The translations under genes and the position numbers were made by a program. From NCBI RefSeq assembly GCF_014748335.1, contig NZ_JAAVIY010000007.1, positions 1 through 64,000 on the forward strand: a DNA stretch of 64,000 nucleotides. Reading direction: 5' to 3'. Source of the stretch: Flavobacterium selenitireducens (lineage in GTDB: Bacteria; Bacteroidota; Bacteroidia; Flavobacteriales; Flavobacteriaceae). The notes below the pieces were generated by a model, which was not told where the DNA came from, did not search any database, and saw only the letters and a list, made by a program, of their open reading frames with translations. Positions 14,227-23,114 of this stretch are shown here, in pieces. Each line of letters opens with the position of its first letter. Within the stretch, counting starts at the first letter, position 1.

Positions 14227-17106
14227 TTATCGGACTGATAGCTTTTTGGTAATTTTTCGGCCGTTAGACATTTGGACACAAACTGCATACAAGCCGCTCG
14301 ACCATCCGGAAACGTCTATCGCAGCATATCCTCGAGGTTGGGTCACCTCCAAAATCTTATGCCCAAATACGTCAAAAACCGTTATTTTTTCAGGCGAATG
14401 GGTTTCTGAAAATTTCAAGCGCACTGATTTTGAAGCCGGATTCGGGTATAGCACAAAATCGGATGCGGTGTTTTCGCCAACCGATAACGCCTCGACAAAT
14501 TCAGTCGTGAACGTATCGGTAACGATCGCCGGATTCGTGTCGAAGTAGATTTCGGCCGTGTTCGGAATCACATCCCCGACTGCAAATCCGGAGTGAACCT
14601 TCACTTTATAGGTGATCCAACCCTGGCTCAACAAGTCATTTTCCGATTGCCAGGTCAGGTTGATGTCGTCAAAGTAAAACGACAATTCGTTGTGCACCTG
14701 TTTCACGTAATAATCGTGGCTCGAGCCGACGATCCTGAAACTGTTCGAGTTCAATTGTCCGTCGAGGGCGTTGTCGATCCTGATGTCGAGTGCCGCCGCG
14801 GTTCCCGTATTCTGGAAGCGAATGGTGTAAAACAGGTAATCATCTTCCGAAAACGTATCGATGTCTATTTTCGGGCCTCGCCTTTCCATGATATCGTTCG
14901 GGTCGTAAGAATTTACCGCGAGCATCGAAAGCGCGTAGGAGTTATTATCGGCATTGATATCACCTGACATCGAGGATAACGTCGCGGAAGTCGTGAGCAG
15001 GTCGCCTGAATTCACTGTCGGCATTGGCGGAATGGTAGCGGTCACGATGTAATCAACATGGGAATTGGCCCCGACGTTGACCGAAGCCTCGAAGCCCGAA
15101 TTGTCAATCGTCCCGGACGGCGTTACACCCATCACAGTGGTCAGCGGCGCTTTTGAATAGTTCAGCGTGGCCGAAGCGGGCGCCGAGCCGGAATTCGCGA
15201 CTCTTATCGTCTGGTGATAAGCCATCCCGACGCGCGCTTCCGAGCTGGCAATCGTCACGGACAAATCCGTATAGGGCGCGAGGACGCTGATCGGAAAATA
15301 CAACGTCGTGATACCGGAATACGTAGAAGGTATGATGTCGACGTAAGGCATTCCTAAATAAGCGAAATAAGCAAAATATTCAGGTAAAACGAAATAATGG
15401 ACTTCGTAGGATGCATCCGGGTCGTCCGCGATCCAGGCCGCAAAGCCTGAAGGCGACGCGAACTCCGCGATGACATTTGAAGATTGTACCAACCCGAATT
15501 TTCCGTGTCCGAAAGACGCTTCGCCATTGTCAAAGACGCCGTTCTGATTCTCGTCTACGAACGCTTTGAGCACAATCGTCGGAGCCGCATTCCCCGTGTT
15601 GAGCGTCAACGGGCCTTCCCACATGCTTTTGCCGTTGGCCTCGCTCGAACATACCGATCGTACATAAAAATCATAGCAGGTTTGAGGCGACAGGTTTACG
15701 ACTTCAAACGTTTGGGAAGAAGTCGCTGTTCCGGACGTCGAATAACTCGGTGGAACGTCGCCGCACGGAGCGAAATACACCTCCCAATTTTCGGCGAACG
15801 CCAGTTCATTCCAGTTGAGTAAGGCGGTGTTGCCCGACGCAACGCCCTGCAGATCAGTCGGTTTGATGCAATTGGCTGGAGGGCCGCACGAAATGTCTGC
15901 TTTCCATCCAGGTGAATTTGAGTTGGCGTCGCTCCGGAACTGGAACGTGAGGCAACCGTCCGGACTGGAAGAGCTAAACGGGCCCGGAATCGTATTTCCC
16001 CAATAACCGCCTGGAAGTCCGCCTGGAACGTTGCCGGCATTGTTCGTACTTGCAATCAAGGGACTTACCTGGGAATTCCCGTCAAACACGTAAAGCGCGT
16101 CAAATCCGACTTCCGTATCGAACTCAAGAAAATTGGCCGACACTACGTCCCCTGGATTTTCAGGACACATCGTAATGACGTAATTGGAGTTGGGGAAGTA
16201 ATTTCCCGTCGGCCCGCCTTCGTCATACCAAGTATTTCCACAACCATAACTCATTTTATAGAATGGCCCGAACGCACGCCAGTCGCTGTTCGAACCAGGA
16301 CATATTCCCCTTACATAGGCCATGTACGGAACGTCGTTTTGCAACGGTTGGGCGGAAGGCTGTGAGGTTTGCGTCAGGAAAATGGAGTTTTGGGAAACGG
16401 CGAACGGTGTTCCCGCATTCGGGTCGAACGTCGTCCCTGCCGCTACTACGTGTACTTCAAAGCCGGACGCGAGTTGTGGATTCGGCCACGACAACGAGCC
16501 GTTTGCGCTATATTGGAAACTACTTGGGCTAATCGTCCAGCAGTCTTCCAAAATACTGATGTCGTCCAACAGGATCTCGCCGGCCAAACTTCCGTTGAGC
16601 TGCGTATACATCCGACGGAAAACCACGTAAACCGGCTCAGCCGACAATCCAATCTGCAAACTTCTGTCGTAGTAAACATTGTTCGGATAAGGCGTAGTGT
16701 CAAAAAAGGTTACGCTGGAAAATGTCGACGGATTGTCGATATCCGCAGTGGCCGGCAACGTAAATACCGCAAACGAACTATTCGCGGAATGTTTGATCTT
16801 GAACCTGAGCAGCGCGTTAGGCGGCAGGTTTACCAGCGGAGATACCAAAACATCCATAGAAGATTGGCCCATCGTCGTCGCTTCGGCAGGTAAATGAGCG
16901 GCGTTTGGAGTCGAGCTTGGGGCTTGGGAGGTGTTCAACGTCCACTTTTGGGCCGTCGCCGTATTCAAGATTTTCCAGGTTCCGGACGGCAATGCCCAGG
17001 AGTTGCCGACAGGAGCCGTAACCGACGCTTCGTCGAAATTCTCGAGGAATTGTGCGCGAAGCGAGAGTGCCGTCAGCAATAAAAAAGCAAGTAGAATTCG
17101 TTTCAT
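14227..17106 (-). CDS. T9SS-secreted choice-of-anchor J / CUB protein
   Basis: A 959-residue paralogue of the neighbouring T9SS protein. The start is ATG 17106, which opens a clean signal peptide ending LSLRAQ; the codon at 17139 is less likely. An N-terminal beta-sandwich resembling choice-of-anchor J (about 20-185, with ENFDEA and a GEILLDDISI end) is followed by a fibronectin III-like unit, a CUB-like domain (CGNTWYDEGG, TMCPENPGD, FDALYVFDG, GCLTFQFRSD), another fibronectin III-like unit, a DUF7619-type region (NSYDPND, NTAEIYFDTN) and a type A sorting domain (LYPNPAS, FDVFGHK, GLYAV, KKLSVR). It lies 121 bases upstream of its paralogue and is probably co-expressed. The ligand is unknown. 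Confidence 0.88.
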   Translation of the reverse strand: MKRILLAFLLLTALSLRAQFLENFDEASVTAPVGNSWALPSGTWKILNTATAQKWTLNTSQAPSSTPNAAHLPAEATTMGQSSMDVLVSPLVNLPPNALLRFKIKHSANSSFAVFTLPATADIDNPSTFSSVTFFDTTPYPNNVYYDRSLQIGLSAEPVYVVFRRMYTQLNGSLAGEILLDDISILEDCWTISPSSFQYSANGSLSWPNPQLASGFEVHVVAAGTTFDPNAGTPFAVSQNSIFLTQTSQPSAQPLQNDVPYMAYVRGICPGSNSDWRAFGPFYKMSYGCGNTWYDEGGPTGNYFPNSNYVITMCPENPGDVVSANFLEFDTEVGFDALYVFDGNSQVSPLIASTNNAGNVPGGLPGGYWGNTIPGPFSSSSPDGCLTFQFRSDANSNSPGWKADISCGPPANCIKPTDLQGVASGNTALLNWNELAFAENWEVYFAPCGDVPPSYSTSGTATSSQTFEVVNLSPQTCYDFYVRSVCSSEANGKSMWEGPLTLNTGNAAPTIVLKAFVDENQNGVFDNGEASFGHGKFGLVQSSNVIAEFASPSGFAAWIADDPDASYEVHYFVLPEYFAYFAYLGMPYVDIIPSTYSGITTLYFPISVLAPYTDLSVTIASSEARVGMAYHQTIRVANSGSAPASATLNYSKAPLTTVMGVTPSGTIDNSGFEASVNVGANSHVDYIVTATIPPMPTVNSGDLLTTSATLSSMSGDINADNNSYALSMLAVNSYDPNDIMERRGPKIDIDTFSEDDYLFYTIRFQNTGTAAALDIRIDNALDGQLNSNSFRIVGSSHDYYVKQVHNELSFYFDDINLTWQSENDLLSQGWITYKVKVHSGFAVGDVIPNTAEIYFDTNPAIVTDTFTTEFVEALSVGENTASDFVLYPNPASKSVRLKFSETHSPEKITVFDVFGHKILEVTQPRGYAAIDVSGWSSGLYAVCVQMSNGRKITKKLSVR

Positions 17107-17152
17107 GTATGTTGTTTTCTCAAATGTAAACAGATACATAAACGGTTGAACG

Positions 17153-18361
17153 TTAACCGATAGCTTTAGCTAAAATAAATCCTCCGGTCCAGGCATTTTG
17201 GAAATTGAAGCCTCCCGTAATAGCGTCGATGTTCAAAATCTCACCCGCGAAATACAGGTTCGGAAACAACTTGCTTTGCATCGTCTTAAAATTGACTTCC
17301 CTGAGATCGATGCCGCCGGCTGTTACGAATTCTTCCTTGAACGTGCTTTTCCCGTTGACGCTGAATTTGGATTCCGTAAGTTCCTTGGCCAGGTTGACCA
17401 GTTGATTTTTGGTAAGGTCGGCCCATTTCATTTCAAGCGGGATTCCCGATGCCAGCACGAGGCTTTCCCAAAGGCGGTTCGGGAACTCGAAAGGGGACCT
17501 GGACGTTACCGTTTTCTTTGGCTGATGCTGTTTGAGATCGCGCAGGATGTGTTCTGCCTCCTCAATGGTTACCGAATCAAGCCAATTCACCGTAATGCCG
17601 AACTGATAGTTTTTTTGGGCCAGGATACGTGCGCCCCATGCCGATAGTTTGAGGATCGCCGGTCCGCTCATGCCCCAATGCGTTACGAGCAGCGGTCCTC
17701 TCGATTCGAGTTTGGAGCCGTTGACTTTTACCGATGCGTGGGCCGAAACGCCAGGCAGGTTTTTAATCCTGTCGTCTTTGATATTGAAGGTAAATAGGGA
17801 AGGCACCGGTTCGACGATGGAATGCCCCAAGGCTTGCAACATCTCCCACATTTTGGGATTGCTCCCCGAGGCAATGACCAGTTTGGGAGCGGAGAATTGC
17901 TCGTGCTGCGTTTCGACTTTCCAATAATCCCCACCGTTGTAAATCGACTGTACGCTTTGTCCGGTCAATACTTCTACTTTGCTTTTTCGAGCGGCCTCGA
18001 CAAAACAATCGATTATCGTTTGGGACGAGTCCGATGCGGGAAACATGCGGCCGTCTTCTTCTATTTTGAGCGCGACGCCATGTTCTTCGAACCACGCAAT
18101 CGTGTCGCCTGAACAAAAGGTATGGAACGGGCCGCGCAATTCTTTTTCGCCTCTTGGATAAAACTTCACGAGTTCGTTCGGGTCGAAACACGCATGGGTC
18201 ACATTGCAACGGCCGCCGCCGGAGATGCGTACTTTGGTAAGCACGTCTTTGCCGCGTTCGAGAATGGCGATTTTAAGGTTCGGATGGGATTCGGCGATAT
18301 TGATCGCGGCAAAAAATCCGGAGGCACCGCCGCCAATTATCAAGAGGTCGTATCGTTTCAT
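17153..18361 (-). CDS. BaiN/YhiN-type NAD(P)/FAD-dependent oxidoreductase
   Basis: 402 residues, cytoplasmic flavoprotein of the HI0933/BaiN family. The FAD-binding GGGASG is at 10-15 in a Rossmann start. The family signature ISGGGRCNVTH follows near 48-58, and the C-terminus carries the second FAD contact FAGEILNIDAITGGFNFQNA(W). Members are of uncertain reaction; one branch (BaiN) acts in bile acid dehydroxylation and another was linked to aminoacetone oxidation, but neither should be assumed here. The start overlaps the stop of the GDPD gene as ATGA (18358-18361), so the two are translationally coupled. Confidence 0.9.
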   Translation of the reverse strand: MKRYDLLIIGGGASGFFAAINIAESHPNLKIAILERGKDVLTKVRISGGGRCNVTHACFDPNELVKFYPRGEKELRGPFHTFCSGDTIAWFEEHGVALKIEEDGRMFPASDSSQTIIDCFVEAARKSKVEVLTGQSVQSIYNGGDYWKVETQHEQFSAPKLVIASGSNPKMWEMLQALGHSIVEPVPSLFTFNIKDDRIKNLPGVSAHASVKVNGSKLESRGPLLVTHWGMSGPAILKLSAWGARILAQKNYQFGITVNWLDSVTIEEAEHILRDLKQHQPKKTVTSRSPFEFPNRLWESLVLASGIPLEMKWADLTKNQLVNLAKELTESKFSVNGKSTFKEEFVTAGGIDLREVNFKTMQSKLFPNLYFAGEILNIDAITGGFNFQNAWTGGFILAKAIG

Positions 18362-19035
18362 ATCCGGTCGGGGAAATCGGTGATGATGCCGTCGACACCG
18401 AGTGATTTTATTCGCGAAATATCTTCAGGCATGTTGACTGTCCAGGCGTATAATCGCATATTTTCATTTTTTATTTTTTTGACGGAATTCTCGTCGAGCA
18501 AGTGGAAATACGGGTGGAACGTTTCGGCGGCTATCGACCTGGCAAACCCGATGGCAAGATCAAGATCGGTCTCGGTAAGCACACCAAGCGGAATTCCCGG
18601 ATTCCACGACCGGATTTCCTTTAGCGCCGCCCAGTCGAAAGACGAGATAAGGAAACGATCGTAATCCCATCGGTAATCTGAAGCGAAACGCTCCACCAAC
18701 TCCGTGACAGGACGCGCAGCCGTGGCCACTTTCAACTCAATGTTGACCATCGCCCGCCCGTCGACAAAGCGCAAAACCTCCTCAAGCGTCGGAACGCCGT
18801 GCACTTTATCGACACGGAGCTTCCGGATGTCGGCCAACTGCATTTCGGCAATTCTTCCGGAAACGCCTGTCAATCGTTCCGTGTGTTCGTCGTGAAAAAC
18901 GACAATTTCACCATCGGACGATAAAAAAACGTCGAGTTCTATTCCGTCGACGCCCAATTCCAACGCCTTTTCAAAGGCCGCGATCGTATTTTCAGGAACA
19001 TGGCCTTTGGCGCCGCGGTGCGCGATGACTTGCAT
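18358..19035 (-). CDS. ugpQ: Glycerophosphodiester phosphodiesterase
   Basis: 225 residues, cytoplasmic GDPD-family enzyme that splits glycerophosphodiesters into glycerol 3-phosphate and an alcohol. Metal and catalytic residues are visible: H6-R7 at the N-terminus, E33 and D35 in GIELDV, and H48 in VFHDEHT. Later features are NIELK and the C-terminal AWTVN and GVDGIITDFP. No signal peptide. ATG 19035 is chosen over 19050, because the perfect -7 TACCTTTG (19048-19055) overlaps the longer start. It is first in a two-gene unit with the BaiN-like gene. Confidence 0.93.
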   Translation of the reverse strand: MQVIAHRGAKGHVPENTIAAFEKALELGVDGIELDVFLSSDGEIVVFHDEHTERLTGVSGRIAEMQLADIRKLRVDKVHGVPTLEEVLRFVDGRAMVNIELKVATAARPVTELVERFASDYRWDYDRFLISSFDWAALKEIRSWNPGIPLGVLTETDLDLAIGFARSIAAETFHPYFHLLDENSVKKIKNENMRLYAWTVNMPEDISRIKSLGVDGIITDFPDRI

Positions 19036-19047
19036 AGTTATTTTTTG

Positions 19048-19055
19048 CAAAGGTA
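19048..19055 (-). promoter_or_regulatory. -7 element of the GDPD-BaiN operon
   Basis: TACCTTTG (minus) is followed by GCAAAAAATAACT and the ATG at 19035. It sets the start of the GDPD gene. Confidence 0.75.
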
Positions 19056-19169
19056 CACTATCGGTCGGATCTTGACAGGTCAGAAAAGCGATAATAGTGT
19101 AATGTTAAACGTGACAAATTGTATAACAACCGTGGCATTATCTGTAAACTGCACAATGTTTATAGCAGG

Positions 19170-19177
19170 TAATTTTG
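19170..19177 (+). promoter_or_regulatory. -7 element of the 90-residue orphan gene
   Basis: TAATTTTG fits TAnnTTTG and ends 17 bases before ATG 19195. Divergent from the GDPD promoter about 115 bases away. Confidence 0.7.
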
Positions 19178-19194
19178 CTCAAAACAAATGCAAA

Positions 19195-19467
19195 ATGAAA
19201 AATCAACTCACGACATTGGCTTTGAATCTGCTGATTTCCGAGAGATTTCTGAGACGGTCGGAACTTGCCCGATATATGAAAGAGACGGTGCAAAGCGAAA
19301 CGGATCTGTCGGCCGTGGGAGAAATTTTTAAGAAACATTATTTTCGCCATATCGACAGATGCGTCGAGAATCCTAACTGTTCGAGCCGTGCCATTCTCTT
19401 CGCGCTTTCAGACTTTTGGAACGTCCACTTCCGGACGAGGATCAATGCGCCGTTGGCCGCGGCCTGA
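19195..19467 (+). CDS. Orphan 90-residue protein
   Basis: I do not recognise this protein. The ATG at 19195 is preceded at the usual distance by a perfect -7 element, so the longer ORF starting at 19000 is not the gene. It is basic and helix-rich, with ISERFLRRSELARYM, a KKHYFRHID stretch and three Cys/His-spaced positions (C56, C61 within RCVENPNC). There is no signal peptide. The stop codon lies three bases from the stop of the convergent DUF4180 gene. It does not align with the two-member small family at 2151 and 46098. Its function is unknown. Confidence 0.65.
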   Translation: MKNQLTTLALNLLISERFLRRSELARYMKETVQSETDLSAVGEIFKKHYFRHIDRCVENPNCSSRAILFALSDFWNVHFRTRINAPLAAA

Positions 19468-19470
19468 AAG

Positions 19471-19833
19471 TTACCTTTGGCTGAATCGGTGTAACGCTGT
19501 TTCCACGTCGGGCGCAAAATTGATGAGGTTCCCTTTATTGCTTTCCCTTATGAAATCGTCGAGACTGTCGCTGTTGTATTTCGCGAAATACCCGACGATC
19601 GTCAGTCCCATGCGGTAATTGGAGAATTTCTGCAGCATGTCGCCGGCCATCTTGGTTTTGAGGTCGAAAAAATCCGGATTGATCGTTGCTTCGTGTACGA
19701 TGATCCTGTCAAATTGCTGGTAATACAAATCGACCAGTAATTCCAAGCCGTCGGCGGCGTTTCGTATCAGCAGGCCGTCGGAGTGCACTTCGGCCACTTT
19801 GAGATTGTTTACGATATGTTCGTGAATGTTCAT
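19471..19833 (-). CDS. DUF4180 domain protein
   Basis: 120 residues, cytoplasmic. It matches the DUF4180 pattern: IIVHEATINPDFFDLKTKMAG (shortened here: IVHE, PDFFDLKT, AGDMLQKFSNYR), then a central IVGYF strand, SLDDFIRESNKG and a short C-terminal strand and helix. It is related to STAS-like folds. It lies 18 bases downstream of the FAD oxidase, so it is probably the last gene of the GH13-oxidase operon. Its function is unknown. Confidence 0.82.
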   Translation of the reverse strand: MNIHEHIVNNLKVAEVHSDGLLIRNAADGLELLVDLYYQQFDRIIVHEATINPDFFDLKTKMAGDMLQKFSNYRMGLTIVGYFAKYNSDSLDDFIRESNKGNLINFAPDVETALHRFSQR

Positions 19834-19851
19834 ATGTGGGAATTTATCGGG

Positions 19852-21330
19852 TCAACGGTAATGGGCGTAGAACGTGTTTCGGAAAATGCCATCGGGATCA
19901 TATTTATCCTTAAGCGCAAAAAAAGCGTCGGCTTGCGGATATATCTTGCGGAACGTGTTTCGGTCAACGTGAAGCCGATACGGCAGGTAGTACGTTCCGT
20001 CATTTTCGATCGCGAGCCTTACGAGCGTTTGCGTAAGCCGGCGCATCGCATTTTCCTGATCCCGCGTCTTCTTTTGGTTAAAAAGGAACACGAATCCAAA
20101 CACATTTTCTCGCGCGTACGGCATAAAACTGTCCTCGTCTTGGTAGACATTCCGGATCGTGATATTGATCAGGTCGATATCGGAATCCGGCAGGACCGAT
20201 TTCAATTGTTGCACATAGCGGTTAAAACGACGCTCGGGAATGAAATATTCCTGTAGAATATCGGTTGAACCGAGGTTCTTGTTCTCGATCAGGCTCACGT
20301 CGTCATTGAGGATCTCGTTGCGCGAAATGTTGGCGTCGGCCGTGAATTCCCCGAGATTGGTTTCCAAATCCCACCGTAGCCGTTTGCCGTATTCGCTGTC
20401 CACTGAACTGCGAAAAACAAGCCGTTTGACCTCGGTCGTCTTAAATGCATCATGCTTTGGTTTTCGCATTAAAGGCTTTCCCGTCGAGCGGAAGACGTTC
20501 AGCGTCGCATTTTGCAGGAATTCCTTGTCGGATATATTAAGCCGGCCAAAGACCAGTTTGGCGTTTCGATCGCCCGAAGCATATTTCTTAAAATACGTCA
20601 GATAATCCTTCGCATCGAGTTTGTACCGCGTAAAGCTCATGTTTTCGTTATCGACGACGCGCAATTTTACGTCGAGAATGATACCGAAAAGCCCGTATCC
20701 GCCTACCACGCAGCGAAAGAGTTCCGCATTTTCGCTTCGGCTGCAATTGACGATTTCTCCATCAGATTTCAGCAGTGTGAAAGATATGACGCTGGACGAG
20801 ACCGGTGGCGAATCTTTTTGCCAGCCGTGCCCGTTGACGCTTATCGATCCGCCTATCGAAAACGTACTGAAAGCCTGCATCACCGCAATCGATTTGTCGA
20901 ACTTGTCGAGGTAATTGATCGCGTCTTCCCATCGCGCGCCCGAACCGATAGTCAGCACGTTGCTTGCCGAATCGAATTCGATGTGGTCGTACGGGCGCAT
21001 ATTGAGCACGATTCCATCGGGAAACATCGTGTGCCCGCCCATCGAGTGTTGCGCGCCTGCTATGGAGATCGGCTTGTTTTTGGCCTTTGCATACGCAACG
21101 AGGCTTCTGATCTGCAGCAGCAGGCTATCTTTTGATTTTGCTATATCGATGACGGAGTCGACTTTGGTAAGGTTCAGCTCGCTTGCGTCGTTTGCGTAAC
21201 CGCTTGGAACGGAAAGTTTGTGGCCATCTTCTGAAAGCGCAGTTCTTACGATGAACGCAATAGGGAACGACAGGAACAACAGCAAAATCCCGATTCCGGT
21301 GAGTGCGATTTTTTTGCGCCGCATTTTCAT
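19852..21330 (-). CDS. Membrane-anchored FAD-dependent lactone/sugar oxidase-like protein
   Basis: 492 residues. A VAO-type FAD-binding domain occupies about 45-215. It has AGAQHSMGGH, where the His-Ser may carry covalent FAD as in aldonolactone oxidases, and VLTIGSGARWEDAINYL, GGSISVNGHG and GGYGLFGIILDV. A C-terminal substrate domain follows, with a family-like YYLPYRLH segment. The N-terminus has two Arg (MRRKK) before one hydrophobic segment (about 10-27), compatible with a Tat-exported membrane anchor. It follows the exported GH13 gene by five bases, so the pair is co-translated. The closest families are D-arabinono-1,4-lactone and related oxidases. The true substrate is unknown; a sugar or oligosaccharide derived from starch is an inference. 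Confidence 0.8.
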   Translation of the reverse strand: MKMRRKKIALTGIGILLLFLSFPIAFIVRTALSEDGHKLSVPSGYANDASELNLTKVDSVIDIAKSKDSLLLQIRSLVAYAKAKNKPISIAGAQHSMGGHTMFPDGIVLNMRPYDHIEFDSASNVLTIGSGARWEDAINYLDKFDKSIAVMQAFSTFSIGGSISVNGHGWQKDSPPVSSSVISFTLLKSDGEIVNCSRSENAELFRCVVGGYGLFGIILDVKLRVVDNENMSFTRYKLDAKDYLTYFKKYASGDRNAKLVFGRLNISDKEFLQNATLNVFRSTGKPLMRKPKHDAFKTTEVKRLVFRSSVDSEYGKRLRWDLETNLGEFTADANISRNEILNDDVSLIENKNLGSTDILQEYFIPERRFNRYVQQLKSVLPDSDIDLINITIRNVYQDEDSFMPYARENVFGFVFLFNQKKTRDQENAMRRLTQTLVRLAIENDGTYYLPYRLHVDRNTFRKIYPQADAFFALKDKYDPDGIFRNTFYAHYR

Positions 21331-21335
21331 CAAAC

Positions 21336-23000
21336 TTATTTCCTCTCGAGCAAAACTACCGAAAACGGCGTATCAAGCGTCACTTCTCCAAATTTCACGA
21401 TCACGTCCTTGCCGGAATACGCGTCCCTCAATTGGGTGTTGTCCTTAAAAACGGACGATACTTTAAGGCGTTTCGGGCCCATCGGCAAATCCAGACCGAC
21501 CACGACGCGATCCTCGAGATCATCGCGCTCGATGCCACGACTGAACACATAAGGTTTAGCCGAAATCCGCGTATGGACTCCCGCTCCGATGGCAGGATGT
21601 TTCTGACGGAATTTTCCAAGCTTTTGCCAATGTTGCAAGACATCTGCTTTGTCTTTGTTCGACGGGATCTCGTTCCAGTTCATGAACGAACGCAGCGTCG
21701 CATCGCCTTGGGCGCCTTCAATAATAAGTGGGCGTGCGGTTTCGTCCCCGTAATAAACCTGGGAAATCCCCGGAGAAAGCAACAATTTCGTCCCCGCCTC
21801 CTGGCTTTTGAGGCGCTTGTTGTCGAATGGATTGCCATCGTCGTGGGACGCCAGGTAATTCAGAACGGTAAAGCCTTCGAGCGTGTTGTTGAGCTTGTCG
21901 GAATATTTCGAGAAAATAAAGTCGTAGTCTTTTTCGGCATCCCAACGGAACTCAAAATTGATGAGGCCATTGAAGCCGTTGTCGAAATAATTGACTTTCC
22001 GATCGCCGAAATTGTAGTCTTTTCCGCCCGAAATCCCGTATCCGTAAACTTCCCCTACGGTAAAAAAGTCGTTGGAATCCAATACTTTTTCAGGATTTTT
22101 TTGCTTCCATTCGGCGAATGCGATGTTGCATTGGGACTTGAATTCGCCCCAAACTTTTTCCTGGGTGTGCTTCACTGTGTCGGCCCGATAACCGTCTATC
22201 CCAAAATCGCGGATATAGTCCGTGAGCCATTTGATGATATAGAAACGCGGGGCCCTCGGATATCCCGTCTTGCGGAAAAATTCATCGAGCTCCTTGATTT
22301 CCTGTTCGTATCGTCCTTCGGCTTTCCACTTGTCGATGAGGTGTTGCGGAAGCTGCACTTCGGCATCGCTCTCGGTCAGAATGTCCGGCAAATTCTTGAC
22401 AAGCGTACAGGCTGTGGTAGAATCGAATGTTTTGTAATCGCATTGAGGGCCGGTACGAACCCAATCCTGGGGCCATACCTGGTCTTTGTCCGTGACGGGG
22501 CCGGTGTGGTTGATAACGGCGTCGAGCAACACCCGGATCCCGTGACTGTGCGCCACTTCAACGAGTTCTTTGAGGTCTTTGTCGGTTCCGAAATTCGGGT
22601 CGATCTTCGTCCAGTCTTTTGTCCAGTAGCCGTGAAAGCCATAGGTCGCGCCCTGTCCTTCGTCGACGAATCCGTGGACCTGCTCCACGATTGGCGTCAG
22701 CCAGATTGCGTTGATGCCGAGCCTGTCAAAGTAACCTTCTTCGATTTTTTGGGTAATTCCCTTGATGTCGCCTCCTTCGAAACCGCGCAATTTTCCGGTT
22801 TCGCGATCGCGTGCGAAGTTCACATCGTTGGAGCGGTTACCGTTGTTGAAGCGGTCGACGAGCAAAAAGTATAGATTGGCACCTTCCCAAACGAAAGGCG
22901 TTTTTTGTTTGGTCGCGGATGGTGTGGCGGATGTTTGCGCCTCGGCGGTCTGGATCATAAAAAGAGTCGCGAGGATTGCGTGTGCCAGAATTTTATTCAT
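21336..23000 (-). CDS. Exported GH13 alpha-amylase family enzyme
   Basis: 554 residues with a signal peptide ending TAEAQ (about 21), so periplasmic or outer-membrane-facing. The GH13 motifs are intact: LDAVINH (D160, H165), GYRADTVKH (R272, nucleophile D274), GEVYG (acid/base E317) and ASHDDGN (H386, D387). The barrel begins VDRFNNGN, and an insert around 170-250 lies between regions I and II. It cleaves alpha-1,4-glucans. A weak -7 TACCTTGG (23027-23034, minus) lies 26 bases upstream. It is first in an operon with the FAD oxidase and DUF4180 gene. Exact product (maltose, maltotriose, branched) cannot be read from sequence. Confidence 0.93.
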   Translation of the reverse strand: MNKILAHAILATLFMIQTAEAQTSATPSATKQKTPFVWEGANLYFLLVDRFNNGNRSNDVNFARDRETGKLRGFEGGDIKGITQKIEEGYFDRLGINAIWLTPIVEQVHGFVDEGQGATYGFHGYWTKDWTKIDPNFGTDKDLKELVEVAHSHGIRVLLDAVINHTGPVTDKDQVWPQDWVRTGPQCDYKTFDSTTACTLVKNLPDILTESDAEVQLPQHLIDKWKAEGRYEQEIKELDEFFRKTGYPRAPRFYIIKWLTDYIRDFGIDGYRADTVKHTQEKVWGEFKSQCNIAFAEWKQKNPEKVLDSNDFFTVGEVYGYGISGGKDYNFGDRKVNYFDNGFNGLINFEFRWDAEKDYDFIFSKYSDKLNNTLEGFTVLNYLASHDDGNPFDNKRLKSQEAGTKLLLSPGISQVYYGDETARPLIIEGAQGDATLRSFMNWNEIPSNKDKADVLQHWQKLGKFRQKHPAIGAGVHTRISAKPYVFSRGIERDDLEDRVVVGLDLPMGPKRLKVSSVFKDNTQLRDAYSGKDVIVKFGEVTLDTPFSVVLLERK

Positions 23001-23114
23001 GCTTGTGTCGGTTTCCTCGCGCGGGCCAAGGTAAGATAGGGGAGGCGGGAGGGCGTTAGTTTATTTTGGGTAAAATTTACGGATTTTCCACGAAAGTCGC
23101 CTCATTTGGAAGTT

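Noticed and set aside
14106..14288. N-terminal extension of the first T9SS protein to 14288
   Set aside because: It would remove the signal peptide from the N-terminus and overlap the 3' end of the neighbouring gene.
21303..22874. A 523-residue plus-strand ORF over the GH13/FAD genes
   Set aside because: It lies entirely antisense to a full GH13 enzyme with all catalytic motifs, has no domain pattern and begins at a GTG. Long open antisense frames follow from the codon bias.
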